Positions 11,888 through 24,066 of a stretch of 64,000 nt of DNA are shown here, one piece after another (within the stretch, counting starts at the first letter, position 1; every line of letters starts with the position of its first letter). The stretch is from Congeria kusceri (Eukaryota; Mollusca; Bivalvia; Myida; Dreissenidae). Made by a program: the position numbers and the translations under genes. The notes beneath the pieces were generated by a model, which did not search any database, was not told the DNA's origin, and worked only from the letters and a program-made list of their open reading frames with translations. Location of the stretch: contig CM051030.1 of NCBI GenBank assembly GCA_027627225.1, positions 3,997,501 to 4,061,500 of the forward strand. Direction: 5' to 3'.

Positions 11888-13162
11888 AAAAAACAAGAGA
11901 TTTATGAAAATTGTTAATATAACAAAACAATCACGTTTTTCTTATTCTGTCAACTTTTATTTACAAACACTTCACCACTCCTGTAGATCAACACACTCAA
12001 GGTAACGTTTATTTTAAACTCCGAATGCTGCCTTTAAGGGTACAGATCTAGACTTACGCTGGTTTCTGTTTACGTTTCGAAAAAAATCTAGGCAGGGGAG
12101 TTAAAAAATAACTTTTTCTCTTTACCTTTTTTTTCTTCTCTGCATATTCACCACACACTTATAGGTATATTGGACTGCATGTAAAATGTTTAAACGCCTC
12201 CCATGAAAGAAACTGTACTTTTATAGCTATATATAAGGTCACAGAAAAAGACATTTCAAAAAGTCAATATCAGTTTGAAATTTACTTTTTCAACATAAAT
12301 TTACACTTTCAATCAATGATCATGAATCTTGAAATATATAGAGAGTGGCCAGAAACTTATATGCCAGAACAAGTTTATGATCGATAGGCAGAACATTTTT
12401 TTAGGGGTCGGTGGAAAAATTAGGGGGGTAGGGTAAGCAGAAACAAACAACTTAGTTTTCGCCTTATTGCAGTTAAGCCCCCCCCCCCACCCCCAAGAAA
12501 TAGTCCCGTTTCTAGTCTCCCGACCGACCCTTTACTTTTGCTGCCCACCCTACATATTTTTGGTTTCCCAAAATAATAAAGACTGAAAAAGACTGTTACC
12601 GTGTACAACACAAACCATTCTCCCATCATAAAAAAATATATAAAAAAATGAAAAAAAATCCCTACCTACCGACCCTTATTTTTTTGGGCAGGAGACCAGA
12701 AACGGAACTATTTTTTTTTGGGGTGGGGCCTTATCATATCATTGATATATATTCTCATTTCATTGTTATAACCAAAGTGATGAAAAACTAGATCTGTTTG
12801 TCTTCAGAAGGAAATAGAAATGTATGGTACTACAGAGCATCATATTAAACATAGAACATAAATAACATATTTTGGCAGACAAAGACATCATGCAAAAAAA
12901 CATAACTAAATGCAAACATTTGCAAAAAAAAGCAACGCAATTAAATGACAACATTCATGATACACAAGTAATCATTTGAAGCAGTAACAACATTTTATAA
13001 AAGTTTAAATTTTAGAATTACCAACTATATGCAATAACAACATTTTATTCATGAGTTACAATTTTAGCAATACCCGGTACAAACAAGTTTATAGTTAACA
13101 GTCTGATAGGAAAATACCAATATGCAGTCTTAATGAATTGCCCCAAAGAAATGTTTGTCCAA
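11888..13162. repeat. Unassigned DNA containing a dispersed repeat also present at 55.6-55.9 kb
   Basis: The blocks TATATTGGACTGCAT..GTAAAATGTTTAAA, CGCCTCCCAT, then GGTCGG..AAAATT.GGGGGT recur in the same order at 55555-55870. Long C- and T-runs are present (12479-12492, 12706-12720). Degenerate CCGACC..CCTAC blocks appear on both sides of 12540. No gene. Confidence 0.5.
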
Positions 13163-13606
13163 ACAAGACACTGTGTTCGATAAACACACGTCCCCGGTTA
13201 GTACTGGACAGCCCAATTGAATTATTCTAAGTCCTAATTAGGTCAAGGTCAAAGTTTGGTTGAGTGACAAGGGTGAATTGGGAATGGTCATAAGCAACAC
13301 CTGTGTAAGTATCCACGTGCTGTAGTAAGGGGCGCTGGTGCTAGATGAAATGGTAAAATCTATTTAACCAAGAAACAGCCCATTTGAATAATTCTTAGTG
13401 CAAATTAGGTCAAGGTCGAGGTCAAAGTGAGGTTGGGTGATATGGGTGGATAGGGAATAGTCATAAGCAACAACTGTGTAAGTATCCAAGGGTTGTAGTA
13501 AGTGGTGTTGGTGCTAGACGAAACGGTAAAATCTACTTAACCTTGTCACAGAAGGACGGACAGGACAATCACTATATTCCTCCTGCATCAAGATGCTGGG
13601 GGCATA
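13163..13606 (+). mobile_element. Tandem-repeat element, GGGGGCATA family, copy 1
   Basis: Left end ACAAGACACTGTGTTCGAT with palindromic TGTGTTCGATAAACACA, then CGTCCCCGGTTAGTACTGG. Two tandem units with TTAGGTCAAGGTCAAAGT, GTCATAAGCAACAACTGTG and TTGGTGCTAGACGAAACGG. Right end CTCCTGCATCAAGATGCTGG then GGGCATA and an A-run. The left CCCCGG and right GGGG blocks are inverted partners. Confidence 0.7.
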
Positions 13607-13717
13607 AAAACATAAAATCAAACTGCTTACAAGAAGTTACGGAACAACAGGTGTGGTGTTTGAATGTAACTCTGTAATTCTTTTCAATGCTTTCTACTGA
13701 TAGGATTTTTATGAGTA

Positions 13718-15356
13718 ACAAGAGCTGTCGGAGGACAGCCCGATCGACTTTTCTTGTGCTTGTCAGTGTTACTGGCATTTTTTTCTAAAACAAGAAATAT
13801 GGAAATTCTACTAAAAACCACATTTTTGGACCGAAATGCATTAAAGTCAGCACATCAATAAATTTTTTAGTAATGGTGAACTTGACCAAGACCCCACCAA
13901 CACCATATGCAATCCCAAGCGAGGTCTCTATAAAAGCCATCTATTTATTAAGTTTCATTAAAAATCTCAATGTCTTCTCAAGTTATTGAGTGTAAACTGT
14001 TTGTCTGTTTTTAGTAATGGTGACCTTGACCCCACCCACCCCATATGGACTCCCAAGCGAGGTCTAGATATAAAATATCAATGTATAAGTTTCATTAAAA
14101 TATCTCAATGTGTTCTCAAGCTATTGAGCCAAAACCATTTTATATTTTAGGTAATGGTGACCTTGCCCTTGACCCCACCCACCCTATATGCAATCCCAAG
14201 CGAGGTCTCGATATAAGGTATCTATTATGTTTCATTAAAATATCTCAATGCATTGTCAAGTTATTTAGCGGAAACCGTTTTTCTATTTTTAGTAAAAGTG
14301 ACCTTGACCCCACCCACCCGATATACAATCCCAAGCGAGGTCTTGATATAATTTATATATGTATAAGTTTCATTAAAATATCTCAATGCGTTTTCAAGTT
14401 ATTGAGCCGAAACAATTTTTCTATTTTAGTAACAGTGACTTTGACCCTATACGCAATCCCGAGATAGGGCTCGATAAAAGGTATGTATGTATTAAGTTTC
14501 AGTAAAATATCTCAATGCATTCTCAAGTTATTTAACGGAAACCATTTGTCTATTTTAAGTAGCAGTGACTTTGACCCCACCCACCCCATATGCAATCCTA
14601 AGCAAGGTCTTGATATAAGTTATGAATGTTTATATAAACTTTTAATTAAAATATCTCAATGCGTTCTCAAGTTATTGAGCAGAAACTGTTTTTCTATTTT
14701 TAGTAACAGTGACCTTGAATTCCAAACCCACTCCATATGCAATTCCAAGCGAGGTCTTGATATAAGGTACCTATGTATTAAATTTCATTAGAATATCTCA
14801 GTGCGTTCTCAAGTTATTGAGCGGAAACCATTTTTCTATTTTAGTAACAGTGACCTTGATCTTGATCCCACCAACCCCATATGCAATCCCAAGTGAAACT
14901 AGCTCACCGAAAAACTTTAACCTGTCCATATAGCTTATATGTATAATTTTTAAGTGTAAAAAAGCCCATAATTCTGACCAATTTCAAACTTAAGTTATCA
15001 AAATTGGCCTATGAGTTCATTTTCATATAGGGAACAAGTGTTCTAAGTTTGAATGAATCCCTCAAGCCATTCCTGAGAAACCAGCTTACCGAAAAACTTT
15101 AACCTGTCCATATAGCTTATATATAAAATGTCTAAATGTAAAAAGGCCTATAATTTTAACAAATTTCATACTAGAGTTACCGAACTTGGCCTATAGGTTC
15201 ATTTTAATAAGGGAAATAAATGTTGTAAGTTTAAATGAAATCCCTCCAGTAATTCCTGAGAAACTAGCCTACTGAAAAACTTGAACCTAGCTCGGACGCA
15301 GACGCCAATGCCGGGGCTAGTAGAATAGCTTGCCTTTTCTTTGAAAAGTCGAGCTA
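13718..15356 (+). mobile_element. Tandem-repeat element, GTCGAC..AAAAGTCGAGCTA family, copy 1
   Basis: Left end ACAAGAGCTGTCGGAGGACA (palindromic GCTGTC..GACAGC) followed by CGACTTTTC. Right end TTGAAAAGTCGAGCTAAAAA, whose GAAAAGTCG is the inverted partner of the left CGACTTTTC. A second left-type head, ACAAGAAATATGGAAATTCT, begins at 13790, so two elements may be nested. The body has about eight ~135-bp tandem units (ACCTTGACCCCACCCACCCC, ATATGCAATCCCAAGCGAGG, TTATTGAGCGGAAACC), then two ~170-bp units of another type (14900-15270). No protein. Confidence 0.7.
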
Positions 15357-16482
15357 AAAATGCCAGATAATAATGCAAAAGATAATAGGCCTTTCCAGTT
15401 CTGCCATCAGGGCTTTTGTTCACCATTTTGGTCAACTTCAACAGTCTATATTTATACACTGAATAGCTCTTATATCCAAACAACAATGGGGATTTTTGGG
15501 ACTGGATTTGGGAAAAAAGATACTTTTTGCCATTGGAATATGTTGAAGAACTAATTTCCATTCATCGATAATCATGAAGACACACACAACATAAAATTAG
15601 TGTCCCATGAATAATAAAAATTTCACAGTATGTCGGAACAGTTTTAAACACATATACAATAGGAATTCCACTCTAAGGTCTTCGCAAAGACGTTGCAGTT
15701 CTGCTCGACCCACAGCTTGCCTTGATCGGAAGACGCTGCATGTTATAGAGCCTGTAAAACAGAACCACAAAAGGACTGAAGATGTATGACCAACAACTCA
15801 TTTCTGTGGACTATAATAACAATTACACCTTCTAACGGAAGCAGAATCATGCTTTTTTGAAGCAAGCAAATTACAATTTACTCATTTTTGTCTTGCGCAA
15901 ATAATCTGCCTCCTCCCATTTTGATGCTTTTGTTTTCTCTTTGCCGAATTTGAAAGTACATGTATTTGAAAAATAAAACATATAGTGCTTTTTGCAAAGT
16001 TCCTACCCTTTTATGAACACAAATTACCATTTGCAGAGCAATAAGCAAATATGCAAAAACTAAATTCCTGTGACTTCAGTATTTTGGCCCCGGAAATATT
16101 CATTTTGACCCTTCCAAATTTAAAGCCAGGGGTCAACTGACTCCTTGCTATCAAAATCTATTGCTATCCCTTTCTGTAAGGTTACATTTCAAAGGTATAT
16201 ACGCGAATAAATGTATCGAAGAAGATCATTATAAATCGAGAACCAATTTTGAACCGTTTGAAAAAGTTGAAAGTGATAAGTGACTTGACTTCAGCTAAAA
16301 TAAACTCATATTCAAATCTATTCATTGTTTGATGTTGAAAAGATATTATTAGTTACACTGTTAGTAACTGAGGGTGTATGGGATATACACTCTCAGTGGT
16401 TTCATACGATACGAGAGCGAAGTTCGCCGACTACCATTCACTGGTTTCTGTTAATTGATACCACTTGAAAATTTACGAAAGA
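15357..16482. other. Unassigned DNA
   Basis: Only short ORFs without recognisable content. Nothing further seen. Confidence 0.4.
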
Positions 16483-16905
16483 ACAAGATTCTGTGTTTGA
16501 TAAACACACATGCCCCCAGTTGGTGCTGGGTAGCCCATTTCTTAATCCAAATTATGTCAAGGTCAAGGTCAAAGTGAGGTTGGGTGACATGGGTGGATTG
16601 GGAACAGTCATAAGTAAAATCCAAGTGTTGTAGTAAGCGGTGTTGGTGCTAGAGGAAACGGTAAAAGCTAGTTAACCAACAAATGGCACTTTTGATTTAT
16701 TATAAGTCCAAATTAGGTCAAGGTGAGGTTGGGTGATATGGGTGGATAGTGAATGGTCATAAGCAACAACTGTGTAAGTATCCAAGTGTTGTAGTAAGCG
16801 GTGTTGGTGCTAGACGAAACTGTAAAATCTACATAATCTTGTCACGGACGGAAGGAGGAAAAGGACGACCACTATATGCCTCCCGCATCAACATGCCGGG
16901 GCATA
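16483..16905 (+). mobile_element. Tandem-repeat element, GGGGGCATA family, copy 2
   Basis: Left end ACAAGATTCTGTGTTTGATA with TGTGTTTGATAAACACA palindrome and ATGCCCCCAGTTGGTGCTGG. Two tandem units as in copy 1. Right end ATGCCTCCCGCATCAACATG then CCGGGGCATAAAAA. Confidence 0.75.
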
Positions 16906-17766
16906 AAAACGAACAAAATAACACGAAACACATACAATGACATCACGAAAATAAACAAAATGACGTCATTAGACTGTTTCATTAGATTTCCATGAGGTAT
17001 TGAAATATACCCATGGTGTATAGAAAATACCCCATGGTCATGTGACCCCTCTTAGCCAAACGGATCGCATCATTTATGTAGGAGCTAAGATCTAGAATAT
17101 GTTTTAACTCACTAGTGGAGGGTCTCTTACTCTGATTCATACATTTAGCAGCAATTAATTACATGGTTTTTGTTTTTCCGCGCTTTCGAATGTAACTGCA
17201 TTGTAAATAATAAATTATCTTAAGGCAAATAATGTAAGACAGTACTAATCAATTTGATTCAGGGCCTTCGAGCAAGTGTTTGTAAAAATGAAATACAATA
17301 GATGCTCCTTCCATATGGTTCCGATAAAAGTCATCACATCTACATTACGCGCCACGCAAAACCCGCAAAATTCGCGCTGTCGTGACGAGCCTTCTATCAA
17401 TATTCGCGAAGCGATGTCACAAAAGTTTGCGACGATTCACAAAAGATAGCCGGCGGCCCTATCGCAAGATTTCGTGACGAATATGTTACGAAATTTCGTC
17501 GCGATTTGCGACGAAATTACAGGTACATGTGCATCTGCTCTAGACTATAAAATTTAAGAGTTGTACAGGTTCATGGTCTTTCTACATTGTGTATTGTATA
17601 GTGAATGTTAAATGTAGAAATGTAAATTTTATGACCTTATTATCACGTTTATTTCATGAATAATTACATAATAAAGCACTATTTTTTGACGGTATAAGTC
17701 TAAGAAAACGCATATAGAGGTCACAATGATTTTATAACGTATACTCGTTTAAGTTTAAACTTACTA
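16906..17766. other. Unassigned DNA with CG-containing palindromes
   Basis: No gene. Around 17345-17520 there are repeated CG-containing palindromic motifs such as TTTCGTCGCGATTTGCGACG and ATATTCGCGAAGCG, out of character with the surrounding AT-rich DNA. Identity unknown. Confidence 0.35.
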
Positions 17767-20700
17767 GTCAGACACGCAGGTCCATGTGGGCAGTGGGCAG
17801 GTCTACATGGACCTGCACGGGTAGAGAGACGTCCCCGCCCTCCACGAGTCTCCCGCTGCCTTGCGGGCAGGTTTTGGATAACCAAAGGCTAAGGGAGTCA
17901 ACCCTGACATCAAATCCGGAGCCGGAGTCCCTAAGGCGGTCTGACCTTGTCTTCATAGTCATGCCGGCAACTCCTGCGACGCCGCTGGTGCCAAGATGTA
18001 TCGGTTTTACCTTTCCCTTGGATCCATCAGCTGCGTGGAGAGGGGGGATCTGCTGCATGGGCAACAGCTGATTCTCCATACCAACTTGCCCAGGATAGCG
18101 CCCTGGAGAGGACACTCCAGCGTCGCTGCAAAGCGTCGAAACAACACGGGAAGCAACAGTTACCGGTTATAAGCCATCCGCTTGATTGGCGTAGAGCTGG
18201 CGCCAGGGGTTGCTTTCGTCGGTGGGAGAGATCACCACGTCTCATTGGACAACTACCGCCCGCCTCAAGCTGGGCAGCCCCCAGACAAATAGGTGTTGTC
18301 CCGCCACAGTCCGCCTGCCTTACTGGGTGCGTAGGGCTTAGGGTACGGAAGTATCCAACAAGTGGACTGCGATTTCTGCACCAGGCAACAACACAAGAAA
18401 TTCAACAATGACAACAATGAAAACTTCTCCCCTCAAGCTGGGCACATGGAATGTCAGAACAATGACACCAGGACTGTCTGACGACCTCCAGGCCATCAGC
18501 GATGCCCGAACGACCTCAGTCATCAACGATGAACTTCTGATACTGCAGGTTGACATCGCCGCACTGCAGGAGACGCGGCTTGGCGACTCTGGAACTCTCA
18601 GAGAAAAGAACTTTACGTACTTCTGGCAAGGGAAGAGTGCGGAGGAAACCAGAGAGTATGGTGTTGGATTTGCTGTCCGGAACTCTCTACTGGGAATGAT
18701 AGAACCCTGTCAACAAGGAACAGAAAGACTGCTATCACTCCGCCTCCACACCACCACTGGGCCCGTCAACCTGATCAGTGTTATGCACCAACACTCGGCG
18801 CCACCAGGGATACCAAGGATGCGTTCTACAGCCAGCTAGACTCTCTTATCGACAAGATCCCCAAAGAAGAGAACCTGATATTGCTGGGTGACTTCAACGC
18901 CAGAGTGGGCGCTGACCACGACTCTTGGCCCTCCTGTCTTGGAAAGTTTGGTGTTGGAAAGATGAATGAAAATGGGCAACGACTCCTGGAGTTGTGCTCA
19001 TACCATGACCTCAGCATCACCAACTCCTTCTTCCAGACAAAGCATCAGCACAAAGTGTCTTGGAGACACCCTCGCTCCAAACACTGGCACCAGCTAGACC
19101 TGATCATCACCAGGCGGTCTGCGTTGAAGTGCGTCCTCCTTACCCGCACCGTTCACAGCGCTGACTGCGATACTGATCACTCGCTGGTGTACTGCAAGAT
19201 GAGACTTTTGCCTAAGAAGATCCATCGCTCCAGGCCCCAGGGCAAACCCCGCATAGATGTGAGCAAGACCGCACATCCTGACAAGGTAGCGGAATTCACC
19301 CAAGCTCTCTCCGAGGTGCTTGACTCAGATCCTCCTGGTGGCTCAGCCACAGAGAGATGGGACCGCATCAGAGAGTCAGTACACAGCACTGCCATGAGGG
19401 TCCTTGAAAAAAGCAGACAAAGAACGACGACTGGTTTGAGGCCAACTCCTCCATACTCACTCAAGCCGTAGAAGAACGCCGCAGAGTTCACCTGGAATAC
19501 AAGCGATCCCCCAGCCAGAGGACTCTGCAGGTGTACAGATCTGCCAAGAGCAAAGTACAGAGACTAGCAAGGCAATGTGCTAACGACTACTGGCTCCAGC
19601 TCTGCCAGAGCATCCAGTCAGCGGCTGATACTGGAAACATCAGGGGCATGTACGAAGGCATCAAGAAAGTCATGGGCCCCACCAAGAAGGTTACAGCGCC
19701 ACTGAAGTCTGCCACGGGTGAGACCATCCAGGACAAGGGCAAGCTTATGGAGAGATGGGTGGAACACTATTCCAAACTATACTCCAGACAGAACCAAGTC
19801 ACAGACGATGCCCTTGCTGCCATTGAAAGCCTCCCTCTCATGGCTGAACTGGACGAGAAACCCACTGTGGCAGAACTGAAGAAGGCCATTGAGAGCCTGT
19901 CCTCAGGGAAAGCGCCTGGGAAGGATGGCATACCACCAGAAGTCATCAAGTGCGGCGACAGTACACTGAGGGAACATCTGTACGACCTCCTCTGTCAGTG
20001 CTGGGAGGAAGGAGCAGTACCTCAGGACATGAGAGACGCCAACATCGTTACCTTGTACAAGAACAAAGGTGATAGAAGCGACTGTAACAACTACAGAGGA
20101 ATATCTCTCCTGAGCATCGTAGGCAAAGTCTTCGCACGTGTCGTCCTGAACAGACTGCAGAAGCTTGCTGACAGAGTATACCCAGAGTCACAGTGCGGGT
20201 TCCGCTCGGAAAGATCAACCATTGACATGGTCTTCACCATCAGGCAACTGCAAGAGAAGTGCAGAGAGCAGCACAAGCCCCTCTTTCTGGCCTTCATAGA
20301 CCTGACCAAGGCGTTCGACCTTGTCAGCAGGGATGGGCTCTTCACAGGCCTAGCAAAGATTGGCTGCCCACCGAGACTCCTGAGCATGATCAAGTCGTTC
20401 CATGACGACATGAAAGGCACAGTTCAATATGACGGCTTGACGTCAGATGCCTTCGACATCCGCAGTGGCGTCAAACAGGGCTGTGTCCTCGCTCCCACTC
20501 TCTTTGGCATCTTCTTTGCCGTTCTGCTGAAGCACGCCTTCGGATCATCGACCGAGGGTGTTTACCTCCACACTCGGTCAGACGGCCGACTGTTCAACCT
20601 GGCTCGCCTAACATCAGAGACATGCTGTTTGCAGATGACGCTGCTCTGGCCACCCACACAGAAGAAAAGCTACAGAGCCTGATGGACCGCTTCGCAAAGG

Positions 20701-21605
20701 CATGCGACGAGTTCAGCCTGACAATCAGCCTAAAGAAGACAAATGTGATGGCCCAAGATGCTGAACCACCTTGTATCACCATCAACGACTATAAAATAGA
20801 GGTCGTCAGCCAGTTCACATACCTTGGCTCCACTATCACCGACAATCTCTCACTGAAAGCAGAGATCAACAAGAGGATCGGCAAGGCATCCACAACCTTG
20901 GCCAGGTTGTCGCAAAGAGTGTGGAACAACAGCATGCTGACGATAAACACCAAGATCACTGTGTATCGTGCCTGCGTGCTAAGCACTCTCTTGTATGCCA
21001 GCGAAACCTGGTCTCTGTACTCCTCGCAGGAGAGGAGGCTGAGTGCCTTTCACATGCGCTGCCTCCGTCGCATACTCGGGATTACATGGAGCGATCGTGT
21101 GACAAACAACGAGGTGCTGATGCGAGCCAAGATCCCCAGCATGGTCACTCTCCTCCGTCAGCGTCGCATTCGATGGCTGGGCCATGTGCGTCGAATGGAC
21201 GATGGCCGGGTCCCCAAAGACATCCTCTACGCAGAGCTTGCCTCCGGCAAGAGAACAACGGGACGGCCACATCTCCGCTTCAAGGATGTCTGCAAGCGTG
21301 ACCTGAAAGCACTCGACATTGACCTGAACACCTGGGAAGAGCTTGCTCAGGACAGATCCAGCTGGAGACACACTGTAAACACTGGACTGAAAGCTGGCGA
21401 GGCGAAACTCCGCCAGCTTGCAGATGACAAGCGAGCTCAGAGAAAGAGCAAGCAACTGCATCCTGCAGCTGACTCAACCTACAATTGCACCAAGTGCAAC
21501 AGAGACTGTCACTCCCGTGTGGGTCTGTACAGTCACAGCAGACGCTGCATGACCAACTAAAACATATCCAAGGGGCGCCAATCCATTGTCTTCCGAGACT
21601 TAAGG
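17767..21605 (+). mobile_element. Near full-length LINE (non-LTR retrotransposon), GC-rich
   Basis: A ~3.8-kb GC-rich block in AT-rich surroundings. It has a ~640-bp leader (17767-18407), one long broken ORF encoding an APE-type endonuclease followed by a reverse transcriptase and a C-terminal Cys/His finger, and a short 3' tail. No poly-A tail or clear target-site duplication was found; the boundaries come from the composition change and are approximate. The compositional contrast and the high openness of the reading frame suggest a fairly recent insertion. I do not assign a clade. Confidence 0.85.
18408..21560 (+). pseudogene. LINE polyprotein: APE endonuclease - reverse transcriptase - CCHC-type finger, three frame breaks
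   Basis: Translation starts at ATG 18408. Endonuclease motifs in order are LGTWNVRTM, LQETRLGD, LLGDFNARVG, QLDLIITRR and the catalytic DTDHSLV. RT motifs are SSGKAPGKDGIPPEVIK, NYRGISLLSIVGKVFARVV, CGFRSERSTIDMVF, FIDLTKAFDLVSRDGL, GVKQGCVLAPTLF and the active-site FADDAAL. Downstream are YLGSTIT, LLYASETWSLY, RIRWLGHVRRMDDGRVPKDI and a terminal CTKCNRDCHSRVGLYSHSRR finger. The frame breaks at ~18781 (TTT to TT in the V-Y-A-P codons), ~19424 (one A lost from an A-run) and ~20605 (internal loss of codons just before RNIRDMLFADD). The first two look like single-base homopolymer losses, which could be mutation or assembly error. All catalytic motifs survive. Confidence 0.9.
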
Positions 21606-22904
21606 ATGCCAACAACAATAGATATTTCAAATTAATGGGTCTAGGTTAATTGTATAGTAGGCATGATCTCTAATGGAATTAAAATATACATGATATATAT
21701 GGACCTCTGGTTGCAAGGTTTTGCATAAAAATATTGTCGACTCAACATGATACAAAATGTGACCACAGCCTAAAAGATGCAATTTAATTTCGATGGGCTA
21801 CATATTTATTGCACAAGCCACATGCTGACATGGTAAATAACCAATTCTACATTGACACACAATTTACATTTGTGATTATTCATTTTCATCTTTTTTCCTT
21901 GAAAGAAACTGTCAACAGTTAAATAAATTACCAATTTGCCAGTTGTCATTATTTTCTCTAAACTTTTCCGATCAAAACATCCGCCATTGCGGTGTACCTG
22001 ATTTTCAAAAACCAAACAACAATAACCGATTAACTTCATAGGTTATGCAACACTAATAGGAGCGGCGGGCATATACGGGACTTGACTGAAAGCGTTTCCC
22101 GAAAGGCGGAGTTTTGTCACGGAGAATGATTCCCGGTCTCGGGAAATAGACTTTTGGGGATCTAGACAATAATGCTTGGCTATAGGGTGGAAATTAGACC
22201 CCCAAAATAAAATTAGTCAACTTCACCCAGCGCCCCCCCCCCCCTCCCCCGGGGGGAAATATTGATAGATGCAAAACTGTGTTTTCGTAAGGTTTGTACT
22301 TAAAAAATACATAACCTTCGTTAGTTGAATCCATGGGTCATTTTTGGGAAGCAAGTCACAAGCTTAAATATTAACCGTCGTTATGTCATATCATTACTTG
22401 TAAGGTTCTGGCCAAATACTAAACAACTTTTTATACCGGGGCGAAAATAGACCATTATAATAGTACTAAGTGATGTCACTGTTTAGATGAAAAGACATTT
22501 GGGTTTGATAGCAATCGTTGGTATGATGAAGTTCTCACGAGTTCAGTACCACACTAATTTCTGGACGTATTACGTGAATAAAGTAAGGAAGGCAATTTAA
22601 AACTGTACACCGAGAAATAAAACTTTGAATAAATTTTGATCTGTAATAGTTTAGGAGATATTGATAAATGAGATTTTGTGGGATTTCAGACTTCGGCCGC
22701 GAGATGTTGCGATATTGATTTTGTATTGATTCCAATCTTCGTTATTACACCATATCTTTGTTTGATTCTAGTTGTTCAACAAAGGCGAATCTATTTACCT
22801 CTAGGTGTCCGAAAATTGCATCCTGATTAATAATTATAATATAATTTATTATGTGGATTATTAAATATATTTACATCAATATTTTAGCATGATACTATTT
22901 TTCT
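21606..22904. other. Unassigned AT-rich DNA
   Basis: No gene. A C-run/G-run palindrome at 22230-22256 followed by AAATATTGAT resembles a similar C-run/G-run site at 30818-30845, so the two may belong to one old repeat family. Confidence 0.4.
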
Positions 22905-23140
22905 ATAGACAAACGAATAAAATTGTTGAACTACCAATAAACAACGCAAAAACAGATATGTCAAATCATGTTAGAATCGAAATAATTTTCGCATTATCTT
23001 TGTTTATCGGCCAATAAACAACTCTTTGTCGTTCTGATGCGTGGCTATTAAACAACTCGGTTTACTCCCTCGTGGTTTAATTCCTACGCACCAAAACTCC
23101 AAATCGTTGTTTATTGGCTTATAAACAACGAGTATTATTT
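22905..23140 (+). mobile_element. MITE, GTTGTTTAT family, copy 1
   Basis: Starts TTTTCTATAGACAAACGAAT and has CCAATAAACAACGCAAAAA, GTTAGAATCGAAATAATTTT, GTGGCTATTAAACAACTCGG and ends AAATCGTTGTTTATTGGC then TTATAAACAACG. The same block order appears at 60630-60955 and, shortened, at 59125-59325. No coding capacity; it is rich in ATAAACAAC/GTTGTTTAT inverted motifs. Confidence 0.65.
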
Positions 23141-23858
23141 GTTAAGTTACAAACGGCCAGTTCTTGTCAATTACCAAACGGTGTCCAAAAATTGCATCCA
23201 GACTCACCACGTGGGCGAGCGATGCGTACGTATCTTTTTTGTGTTGTCAGCAGTCTCGATCTCACTATACGATCACCGACCGAGCTCGCAACCCAAGATA
23301 AGGACGGTTGAACGATTGCATGAAAAACTGGTTCATATAACTTTCTGTTATTTCCATTGAGAAGTAGCAGGTTTTTCGAAGAGAAGAGTAAAATTTTAAA
23401 TAATGCGACAATATAGCTTTGTTTTGATGATTATTTATGATAAATCCGTTATTTTTGTTAAGGGTTTTAGTCAGTTAGAGTGATTGACTCGAAAAAGTTG
23501 AGGGCTAAACGATGATAAATATTGGTTTATAAATAACTAAAGGGAAGTTATTGGTAATAACGCCGAAAGACGTAGAGACAAATCGTATTTGGATTTTCGC
23601 AAGAGTGTTAACGGAATTGTCTCGCTTGGATGTTGTATTTTTTAATTCAATCATTCATTATACTTTGCTTTTTTAAGTCTTTCCCGTATTAATCTCTTGG
23701 CATTTACACTCAATAATGCTTACGCAAATTCTTATTCAGTCACAACATGAAAAAGATTAAAGAAAGGGACACACTTTCGAATAGCTGGTCATTTGGAGAA
23801 TTGCATAGTGTTGATGTGCCTTAATACACCGTAAAACATATACACTAAAAAGTTCGAA
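23141..23858. other. Unassigned DNA
   Basis: Nothing recognised beyond short ORFs without conserved content. Confidence 0.35.
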
Positions 23859-24066
23859 CGCACCAAATGGAAATTGTAATATTTTCTTTATTTACAAGAT
23901 TTTCAGCTGCGCCATGGTAAACACGAATTTCTTTCGTATTTTCTTTCCAATATTTTGGTAGGAACAAAGGCATATATAACTGAAAAAAACATGTCTGACA
24001 TTTCAAGCTGAAATTCTGTTATATAAAGAAAATACAACAATTTCCATTTATTTCCATTTGGTGCGT
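23859..24066. mobile_element. 208-bp MITE with terminal inverted repeats
   Basis: The left end ACGCACCAAATGGAAAT is repeated inverted at the right end as ATTTCCATTTGGTGCGT. The subterminal parts also pair: AATATTTTCTTTA on the left and AAAGAAAATA on the right. It encodes no protein. No clear target duplication was seen. Confidence 0.75.

Noticed and set aside
19767..21630. Minus-strand ORFs over the LINE
   Set aside because: They are antisense shadows of the GC-rich LINE reading frame.
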